Shown here: one piece after another, positions 57,066 through 64,000 of the stretch
How positions within the stretch are numbered: the first letter of the stretch is position 1
How the letters are laid out: each line of letters begins with the position of its first letter
Assembly: GCA_001247695.2 (NCBI GenBank)
Contig: LGRX02033409.1
Span: forward strand, 1-64,000
Direction of reading: 5' to 3'
From: Cymbomonas tetramitiformis
Taxonomy: Eukaryota; Chlorophyta; Pyramimonadophyceae; Pyramimonadales; Pyramimonadaceae
Length of the DNA stretch: 64,000 nt
Program-made: the position numbers and the translations under genes
The notes under the pieces: model-generated
Told to the model about the DNA's origin: nothing
Database searches by the model: none
What the model saw: only the letters and a program-made list of their open reading frames with translations

Positions 57066-58114
57066 TTTTTGGACTTTAATCGAAGTATCATAGCAAAATG
57101 TGCAATATATATGATTATATACGTTTATGCAGCAGAGGGCAACCCTACATTGCGCCGCAATTAGTCGAGTATCTGATATATTTCATGAACTTATAATGAT
57201 TTTCGTGCACTTATAGGGTCTTAAGGATGAAAATTTCCCATCATTCACGACTTTTGATGATAAATGATTTTTTGGGGATTTTTCTAGTATGGTGACCCTG
57301 CAAAAGTAGTGGGTAATGATCAAAGTCATCAATTTTGAGTCGTGGATGCATGATATATCCATATGTGTGAAGGTTTCCTAGTCAAGTGGAGTGTATGTGC
57401 ATGAAATATCATGTCATAACTCACATAACTCTAAGTAACGAAGAGGTTATGACGTTTTGGATTTCGACAAGGAAACACTGATTTTGGGGGCTATTTCTTT
57501 GCTCCAGCCTGCGCATACCCACGAGAAGAAAACGGCACGGCGAGCTCGATGTGTGATGGAGGTAGCACTAGGGTGTGCAAAACATCAAAGTAGATATCAA
57601 TATTGATTTTTTGAGACCTTAATGTGCTCGGACCTTCGCTCCATGGGATCACAATCAGGGATGCGGTACGATGGAACTCGAAATTTTATAAGTGAAAAAC
57701 ATCCAAAAAATCAGTTTTTCTCACATGCGGCGATAGTTGCCATGGTTATGGCAGGATACCGGCATTCTCATGGGGTAATGCATGTTGCACAGTTCGAGTA
57801 CATCCCAATGAAGAGTCCTATCACCCTATACGAATATATATGGCCATCTACCGAGCGAAAACACCTTCGTAGTCAAAGTACTTGTGATAGTACTTTCGAA
57901 ATTAATTGATTTTCTGGTGTTTTATAGCATGAAAGCACACGCGATTTACTCACACCTAAAGTTGCTTGTAGCGTGCACTATCATTCAAAATAATTCAAAA
58001 GGGTCCGAAATGATTTTTCTGAGCTGTAACTTGACCCGTGGAACCTGTTGAAAAGGCCGCATAATGGTTTTACTAAAGTACTTGTGACAGTACTGGAGCG
58101 CGGGGCAGTAGCCA
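57066..58114. other. Interior of TIR element copy 3 beyond the satellite
   Basis: AT-rich, no convincing reading frame. The AGTACTTGTGATAGTACTTT hairpin at 57876-57900 repeats the element-end motif. Confidence 0.35.
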
Positions 58115-58129
58115 CAGAGATGTTCAACC

Positions 58130-58245
58130 AGAACCAGAGCCCAGAAGTCATAATCCAGAACCAGAGTCCAGAAGCCAGAGTCCAGAACCAGAAGCCAGAA
58201 CCATAATCCAGAAGCCAAGACCAGAAGCCAGAGGCAGGAAAAGAT
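58130..58245. repeat. CCAGAAGCCAGAGT minisatellite at gag 3' end
   Basis: Degenerate 12-14 bp units of CCAGAAGC/CCAGAGTC; on the minus strand they encode a run of Leu, Trp, Ser and Gly that forms an odd hydrophobic C-terminus of the gag frame. Confidence 0.7.
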
Positions 58246-60470
58246 TCGCAAGCAAAATTAGGAATTCCGAAAATTGAAAATCAGAATTCAAACCTGCCGA
58301 AACCACAGAAGGAAAAGGCATGCCGAAAGTAAAACAGTACGGCAAGGCAGACAGACTGTTGGCAGTCACCCCAATGGGATGTACCGCTGCGGTGAATTCA
58401 GGGTCTCGATCGAGCACCACCGAACCCTGAACCGCTGACACACATGCAAGACACATGAGTGCGGGCAGGGCTAGAGACGCAAAAGAGAAAACTCTCGGCA
58501 ATGTTGCCACACCGACACGTGATCGTGTAGCCGGTGGGGCCGAGGGAATTTCGCCTCCGGAATAAGGAAAACCGTCGGAGTCGTTGTCATCGTCGATCAC
58601 GGAAAGCTCTCCCGTGTGAATCGGCTCGTGAACCGAGTCAATCGAGCACAATTTAAGGGATGTGTCAGAGCATGCGGGCATTACCCGGTCCATAAAAGAC
58701 ACTCGTAGTGGTTCCTCGAAAGGGGACCCGAAAGAAGCAGGGTCCGATGCCGAAACCGGGTGGAGCCCAGCGTCGATCTCGTGATTGGCAGGTGGTGGCG
58801 CATCGCACACCACCTGCGGTACAGACAAAGTACCGATGTGCAGCGGTGGTTGCTTACCAGCGGCGGTAGCACCACCGACCTGTGCAGCCGTAGCCGCAGA
58901 CCGCAGGGACTCAAGGACGCCCCGTGCATCCGAGAGCACACCCTCCATGCCGTCGCCCGAAGCACCATGACCCAAGCCCGCATAGTGGGCACGTAATCCC
59001 ACGTCGTGCCGCACCGGGTAGGTGAAGGGTTCAGGATCGGTACGCACCAGTGGCTGGTCGTGCTCGTGGCACAAGTCAGCGAAGTCCTCGTCGTTCTCGT
59101 TGTCGAAGGCGGTTTGAAAGGCCGAAACCACCTCGTCCAAGTCCATGGCGACATCTCGTAGGTCAACATCGCACGAGCCACACACCTCAGGGCAACGTGC
59201 AGTGTCGTGAAAGTGCCCAGGGCAGAGTGGGCACTCCTGTACGAAGGCCGAGGATGCGGAGTGAAACGAGATGCTCCTAGCCCCCTGCGTCCTAATACCT
59301 TGAGGCCAATTTCCGCCTTTCGGGAGTGGGGATGCTCCGAAGCGGTGCTTCCATCCCACGTGACGATTACGGCCGTGAAACTTACCGTCCGTACGACGGT
59401 TCCGTTCATCACGCCACTTGGACGGTGGAAATCTCACACCACCGCCCCCATGCGGACGGTGAGAGTCTCTCCGTGGCGGCGGTGCGTCTCGTGAAACATC
59501 CCGCTCGTCATGTCGTAGGGAGGCAAGAAGGTTAGTGGCCTCACCAATCACACGAGCGAACTCCTCGAGGAAGTCCGTAATGTCATTCTGCTCGCTACCC
59601 GTGTAGGCCAACCCGAGAGGCGTGTGCGTCGGGACAGGTGCGGCTGCCTTGGGGCGGGCGGGAGGGCCATTAGGGTTCGCACACCACCAAACCTCCAGAA
59701 CGTGGGTATAAATCTCTTCGATGCCCACCTTCGCCAGTTCAGTGTCCAGACGAAGTGGGGTAATCACCTCTTTGTAGAACTCGACGTCCAGTGCCGCCAG
59801 CAGCTGCCTCTTGGCGGCCTCGTCGTCCAGGGGGCCCGCTCCGCTAGCCGCGATAGCTTTTAGACACTCGTCAAATTGCGCGACCAAGGGCTCAGGGTCA
59901 TTAGACGAACCAAAAGAAATGCTTAAGAGTTCTTCGTGGTGGCGGAGCGGTCGATGTCCAGGCGGCAGAAGCCGCTTGGTGATCTCAAGCAGAGCACGTT
60001 TGCCGTCACGCGGAGAAATTCGGGCCGAAGCGTCAACCCACCTTCGAGCTGGAGAATGGGGAGTCGCCAAAGACACCAAAGCACGAAGCAAAATGTCGTT
60101 GTAAATGGGGTGAACTTCTTTGGTGACGTCCACGAGGTCAAAAATATCCTCGCTGGCGGTGTCCTTGTTGACGAAGGAGGCCTCCAAGGCAGTCACCATC
60201 CAAGGAGTCCCAAAGTAGTTGACGATGTGGTTCACTCCCTGAAAACGAAGACGCCTTTGTTCCCAATGTGTCCTTCGCGACACGCTTCACAACGTCAGTG
60301 TCCCAGGACGATTGTAACACGGCATTGCCGCGTGTCCTGTCAGCAGCAGCAAGCACGACCTTCGCTGACTGCGGGGTGCTCTTATAGCGAGCACCCACGT
60401 TCCTAGCAAAAATTGAATCAAGGCGCATCCTAGCGCCCACGGCAGGTGTACCAACCGAGGATGTAGTCAT
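58148..60470 (-). pseudogene. Gag of the complete gag-only element, one frameshift
   Basis: ATG at 60470 starts about 75 residues similar to the other gag N-termini (a SIFARN segment corresponds to TIFDDA). One extra base near 60240 shifts into the main 711-codon frame ending at 58148. That frame has a helical capsid-like region, a canonical zinc knuckle C-x2-C-x4-H-x4-C (CPLCPGHFHDTARC, near 59205-59245), an acidic NENDEDFADL segment, SFMDRV, a Pro-rich and acidic linker and a single hydrophobic segment (FSFASLALPALMCLA, about 58435-58500) that could insert in membrane. The same order occurs in 17858-20289, so the hydrophobic segment is conserved in the family. Gag would package RNA and build the particle; copia or gypsy affinity is unclear. 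Confidence 0.75.
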
Positions 60471-60841
60471 CAGAATAAATTCCTATAGGAGGGGGGTTGG
60501 GGAAAAGGCGAGGCGCAAATCGTACGGTGGCGGGCGACGGTAATGCAGTTGCGGAGTAAGTCCAAGATGGGGTCGAACGAAATCAACGAAGTCGAATACG
60601 CGACGGCCAAGGAGATGTCGACAGGGGTGATCAAGCCAAGTCTAAAACAAAATCCAACGCGGACACTCGAAGAAGTTGCCGAAAGTCCCAACTCGAAATC
60701 TCACCGCAACTTGGCGCAAACCGCACGCCCTAAAGTGGCCAATTCAACACCTCGCGAGTCCCCAACGCCCCGCCAAGCGGAAAAGCTTAGCCAATCATGG
60801 CAAAGTCAGCAGTGAGAAAAGCGGGGTAATACCCCATAACC
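60471..60841 (-). other. Leader between 5' LTR and gag
   Basis: Next to the LTR (minus strand, after CTCACA) the sequence reads GGTTATGGGGTATTACCCCG, a possible primer-binding site with a hairpin. The rest is non-coding and is related to 63265-63707. Confidence 0.5.
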
Positions 60842-61034
60842 TGTGAGATATAATATACCGTATTATATCGGGGTGGTCACTGAATACTTTTCATACAAGT
60901 GTAAACTGATTATAAAGATAAACGAATATAAGGCGGTCTGTGACCTAGGTATCTGTCACCTAGTACTGTACGAGTACTGGTACAGCTATCGAGAGTCAGA
61001 GTAAGTTATGACCTACGGGTCACTGAATCCAGCA
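60842..61034 (-). repeat. 5' LTR of gag-only element
   Basis: 193 bp, same as 54943-55135 apart from one visible substitution (CACTGAAT versus CACCGAAT). Confidence 0.85.
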
Positions 61035-61039
61035 AACAG

Positions 61040-61536
61040 TAACCGCCGTAAGTAATATTTGGCGGGTATGAGTGCAGCAGCCTGGTGACCAGAAGTGCTT
61101 GCTTGAGCCCAATGCTCCTCATATACTTCCAGTACCCTCACGCATCTCATGCGTTACCACCATCGGGTTGTGAACCCGAGGGCACTGGGTGAACTACCCG
61201 CATCGGCTGGTCGATATAGCCTTTGATGCTCGCATGCTGTTCATTTCATGCTTGAAGCGAAGACGCGTCTTCTCAGAACACTTCGGTCCTTCAAGACTTG
61301 TCTTGCTTCGCCATCTCGATACCAATACCTGGCCTCTCGATGACAGATGTCACTCACCTTAGGTGGATGACAGTCATAATGACTGTACATGTCATAGTCG
61401 ACCGTACTGACAATACTCGACGAGTGTATGTCATTATGACATATGACATGACATGACATGACATGGTATGACATGTATGACATGTATGACCGGTATGACA
61501 TGTATGACACATGTGTCATCGGTAATATCCCTGACA
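61040..61536 (-). repeat. Giant-element 5' LTR, right piece
   Basis: Resumes the LTR interrupted at 54942 and ends CCCTGACA, followed by CCTAG. Carries the same degenerate TGACATG run as 24780-24890. Confidence 0.85.
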
Positions 61537-61564
61537 CCTAGTTTGGTCCCCACACTAGGTGGTG

Positions 61565-61791
61565 TGTTGGATTGGGCACAATGCCACCTAAATCTGTCAC
61601 CTGCCTCATCCTAGAGTAGTCTGGGTGACCGTCACTCGTAGGCCGAAACCTAATACCTGATGAGGCAGGTGTATATGTCTATCTGCTTTTTAACTTATCA
61701 ATTCGACCGTTCTGATATCGAAACCCTAACTTAGGGTATTAACAACGCCTAGATATATATCGGCCCTTTATATCTAGCACTATTTCCAGCA
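61565..61791 (+). repeat. LTR-like sequence of the gag-only family (227 bp)
   Basis: Begins TGTTGGATTGGGCAC after the polypurine-like AGGTGGTG and ends TTTCCAGCA. It lies where the 3' LTR of the gag fragment at 23769-24370 would be once the 37-kb insertion is removed, though it differs considerably from the LTR at 23589. Confidence 0.5.
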
Positions 61792-62530
61792 CCTCTCGCG
61801 AGTCGCGAACCACGGGCTTGCATCCCACCATTCGTCTGCCACCCCCCGCCACCCATCCGGGAACTTATAGGCATGTCTTGTGGAGTATCCGCGATTAGCT
61901 CGCACGCCCTTAGCCCTCAAGGGAATCACTCGACAGCCCACCTTCAATTCACCCACCCACCACACTCGATTCTGACCCCCTCATGGGGAGACAGACTTTC
62001 GCCCCCCCATAAAATGGGGGTGACTGTCTCTTCCTGTGTCACCCCTCGCCGTGTAGTGTCACTTGCATCTTGCCTGCCGTCAGTTCCGTCCGATAATAAA
62101 ACACCTAAGTTATTTTATTATCTCATCTTAGTCTCCGCCGTATGTCTCTGCGAGTGCCCGACTGTTCTTGGAGTGCAACCTGCGTATATATACATGTATG
62201 ATATATATACTTCAGGTTCTCCATAAGGTTATGGTGCCCTTACACGCTTATTTTTACGTACCTCGTTGACTCGTTGACAAGATCGCTTCACGCCCTGTGA
62301 TTCTACCCGACATCTTTTTAGTACCGACATCAGCCGTGACGCGCTTTCGGCGCAAAGCAACCGACATCTTCCGACATCTAATTCCGACATCTGCTTCCGA
62401 CGTGATTTTCCGACGGTTGCTTCCGACATCTACGCCTTCGCTTTTAGCACAGTCATCAGCTTTCAGCAACGCAGGCGTTCCGACACCAGCCGTATTGCAC
62501 TACGCACAACAGCGGCAACACCGACGTCAC
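61792..62530. other. Non-coding
   Basis: CCGACATC-type motifs (CCGACATCTT, TTCCGACATC) repeat about eight times at 62308-62425. No gene seen. Confidence 0.4.
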
Positions 62531-62572
62531 TGTTGGATATACCCCTAGGACTCGGGATATATTCACTCAGTG
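62531..62572 (-). repeat. LTR end remnant of another gag-only copy
   Basis: TGTTGGATATACCCCTAGG… identical to 63708-63749. Only 42 bp of this LTR remain before truncated gag sequence begins; an imperfect 33-bp tandem duplication (GCAAATAAAG…CCTCGAAT) lies at the junction. Confidence 0.7.
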
Positions 62573-62624
62573 CAAATAAAGTATCCTGCGCCTCGAATAA
62601 TAAATCGGCGCAAATAAAGCATCC

Positions 62625-63317
62625 TGCGCCTCGAATGCCTCCTGGAGAGCAGGCACCAGCTTGGAGAGAAGCACCTGCGCGTTGGATTCCGTTCCCGTGA
62701 AACGGTCATGCTTCTCACGGAAACACTTCCGGATCACGTGCTTCGCCACGCTCTCGTCGAAGCGCTCACGGGTCAGTGAGCGAACACCCGCCAAGAAGAC
62801 TGCCTGGGCGGAGTTCGCAGCCGGAACACCAGCAGGCGCCGGCGTAGCCGGCGTGACGGAATTACGGGCAGCAGCGGAGTCGAAAATCGTACAGTAAATA
62901 CTCAGTAATAAGAAAACCCGCCAATAAGAAAGTAGCCAGCTTTTTTGGGGGGGGTACTCGATTTGATGAAATTTGCTGGCTGGTTTTTTTGAGCTATGAA
63001 ATATGAGGGTGATAAGAAATATGGGCGCTGGCGCCGTATTTCTTATTGGTGTGCCGCAGGCGGAATTTATTAAAAAATATCGCATTTTCATGGGTTTATC
63101 ACTGAATTTTTAAGAAAATTGCTGGCTGATTGAAACAAAATGACCCACTATTCTTAGCGATTTTCATAGGACGCTGGCGCTGGCGGGGGGGGGGTACCAG
63201 ATTTGGTGAAAATTGTTGGCTGGCCCCAAATCTCCGGTTTTCTTAACACTGGGTATTTACTGTAGCTAAAGAGCGTCGGCGAGACGCCATACTTGAGGTC
63301 AATCTAGTCGCAACCAT
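62625..63317 (-). pseudogene. Gag N-terminus split by a MITE
   Basis: ATG at 63317 (minus) starts MVATRLTSSMASRRRSLA, then the frame is broken by the insert at 62892-63262 and resumes IFDSAAARNSVTPATPAP. The pair corresponds to RRSLVTIFDDAAAR of the gag at 17858. The protein continues through a FDESVAKHVIRKCF segment to about 62625, where it is truncated at the LTR remnant. Confidence 0.75.
62892..63262. mobile_element. Tc1/mariner-like MITE at a TA
   Basis: The 371-bp insert starts CAGTAAATACTCAGT and ends with the near-exact complement ACTGGGTATTTACTG, flanked by TA on each side (62890-62891 and 63263-63264). CAGT ends and a TA duplication are typical of Tc1/mariner-derived MITEs. Inside, two imperfect repeats share GGGGGGGGTAC and AATTTGCTGGCTGG. 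No coding capacity. Confidence 0.8.
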
Positions 63318-63707
63318 GGTGAAAGAGACTGTAGAGACGAAGTGAGGGAAAATGGGACGAGGTGCGGAAGGAGCGGCGGCCAAAAGTCGTAATGCGGTTG
63401 TCGAGGAAAACAAGGGAAAGCTGTGGCGTAAAAATCTCCCCACGTGCATGTGGATGCAGAGCGACGCGGCCAAGGAAAGTGGTGTCGGATCCGACCAAAA
63501 TTTCCAACGTCAACCAACGCGAAGCGAGGAAAATGAAGTCCGCCTCGTGCACAAGCCTCCCGTAAATCCAATCAACCAGGCATCGGCTAGGCCATACCGC
63601 TCCGCCGCGCCTCTAGTGGAGCCCCTCACTCCATCTCAAGCGTCGCTGTTTAGCCAGACATGGCCAAAATTTGCAGTGTCTGAATAAAGAGTGCGTGGGG
63701 CCAAACC
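63265..63707 (-). other. Gag start and leader of the truncated gag-only element
   Basis: After the gag ATG (63317) the rest is leader, GC-rich, non-coding; the last bases before the LTR (minus strand after CCAACA) read GGTTTGGCCCC, parallel to GGTTATGGGG in the complete copy. Confidence 0.4.
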
Positions 63708-64000
63708 TGTTGGATATACCCCTAGGACTCGGGATATATTCACTCAGTGATAGGTTTTCTCAGAAAAGTAATAAAGTTGATCAGTTAACCCGATATAACG
63801 GGCATAAACAGTTAGGGTTCGGGTTCGGGTGACAGTCATACACACTACTATAGGAAGAGTCACAAAGCAAGCGGTGTGACTGTTCCAGCAGTCACGGCAT
63901 CTTTTATTTCCGACATCTTCAGCCGTTTTCTTATTGCACACCTTCTGGCTTCGTGCTCTGGAAACGACCGTTTTTTTTAATACCCAACCTCTTATACCGA
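63708..64000 (-). repeat. 5' LTR of the truncated gag-only element, runs off the window
   Basis: On the minus strand it ends …ATATCCAACA; its first bases lie beyond base 64000. The shared 42 bp with 62531-62572 identify it as the LTR. Confidence 0.5.

Larger units (their letters stand above)
55409..58114. mobile_element. 2.7-kb TIR element (family A, copy 3)
   Basis: Left end TGGCTACTGCCCC and right end (complement) TGGCTACTGCCCC match the ends at 20741 and 25290. Next to the left end lies a palindrome of AGTACTTGTCATAGTACTTT and its complement around CGAGCTCG (55426-55475); similar AGTACTTGTGACAGTACT hairpins occur at 57876 and 58077. Flanking CAAA (55405-55408) and CAGA (58115-58118) could be a mutated 4-bp duplication. 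The interior is a 183-bp satellite and AT-rich DNA without a transposase. Confidence 0.65.
54943..61034 (-). mobile_element. Complete gag-only LTR retrotransposon (6,092 bp)
   Basis: 193-bp LTRs at 54943-55135 and 60842-61034 differ, by eye, at a single base; AACAG flanks both sides (54938-54942 and 61035-61039). On the minus strand the order is LTR, 370-bp leader, gag (60470-58148), about 3 kb of 3' non-coding DNA and LTR. No protease, RT or integrase is present, matching the TR-GAG class of non-autonomous elements that need an enzyme supply in trans. The near-identical LTRs indicate the youngest large insertion in the window. Its 3' part holds TIR element copy 3. Confidence 0.85.
24371..61536 (-). 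mobile_element. Giant (37 kb) composite LTR retrotransposon insertion
   Basis: Near-identical LTRs lie at 24371-24915 and at 54891-54942 plus 61040-61536 (the second split by a later insertion). They start TGTCACGG and end CCCTGACA. CCTAG flanks both outer edges (24366-24370 and 61537-61541), and the related sequence at 20713-20724 shows the uninterrupted site. A purine-rich AGAGGGGAGA (minus strand) sits just inside the left LTR, and TGGTATTC sits just inside the right one, consistent with a minus-strand element using an initiator-Met-like primer site. About 31 kb remain after removing the 6.1 kb guest. The interior is mainly other insertions plus AT-rich sequence with a short gypsy pol remnant, so it looks non-autonomous. 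Confidence 0.65.

Noticed and set aside
63812..63832. Telomere-like TTAGGG
   Set aside because: Only one TTAGGG followed by TTCGGG units; no array.

Overview
The window looks like nuclear DNA from a large, repeat-rich eukaryotic genome. Introns are GT-AG, no bacterial operons are present, and almost every coding stretch belongs to a transposable element. The best pointers to lineage are two Ty3/gypsy polyproteins carrying a C5-cytosine DNA methyltransferase. Such elements are known from charophyte green algae and dinoflagellates; together with the plant-like CACTA transposase this favours a streptophyte alga. That assignment is inference. No ordinary host gene was recognised.

Left part (1-10828): the right-hand part of a CACTA (En/Spm)-like DNA transposon. 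It encodes an OTU-type cysteine protease-like protein with a tandemly triplicated exon, two unrecognised proteins, and a multi-exon TNP2-like transposase. It ends in a field of TTTACCA/TGGTAAA subterminal repeats and a CAGTG terminus, and it is inserted into the reverse transcriptase region of the next element. From 10832 to 15816 lies an open gypsy polyprotein in the order RT, RNase H, DNA methyltransferase, integrase, PHD finger.

Middle-left (15817-24370): fragments of a gag-only LTR element family (TR-GAG-like), a LINE 3' end, a hAT-like MITE with an 8-bp target duplication inside a gag zinc knuckle, and a 2.8 kb terminal-inverted-repeat element with a TAGG target duplication.

Right (24371-61536): apparently one 37 kb LTR retrotransposon insertion flanked by CCTAG, on the minus strand, itself riddled with younger insertions. 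These include a 1.1 kb TIR element, a second DNMT-gypsy copy whose extra 3' ORF looks like another methyltransferase (34840-40425), and a 5'-truncated LINE with RNase H plus a PCIF1-like (NPPF) methyltransferase domain (40436-43337). A 44.6-52.9 kb block has inverted arrays of one 174-bp satellite flanking a palindrome array, a zinc-finger gene and a decayed 2OG-Fe(II) oxygenase. Finally, a complete 6.09 kb gag-only LTR element with 193-bp LTRs is inserted (AACAG duplication) into the giant element's own LTR.

Tail (61537-64000): remains of the gag-only element that received the giant insertion, then another gag-only copy whose gag start is split by a Tc1/mariner-like MITE at a TA. The coherent themes are nested transposition and repeated capture of nucleic-acid methyltransferase or chromatin domains (DNMT, PHD, a second SAM fold, PCIF1-like, 2OG oxygenase) by mobile elements.
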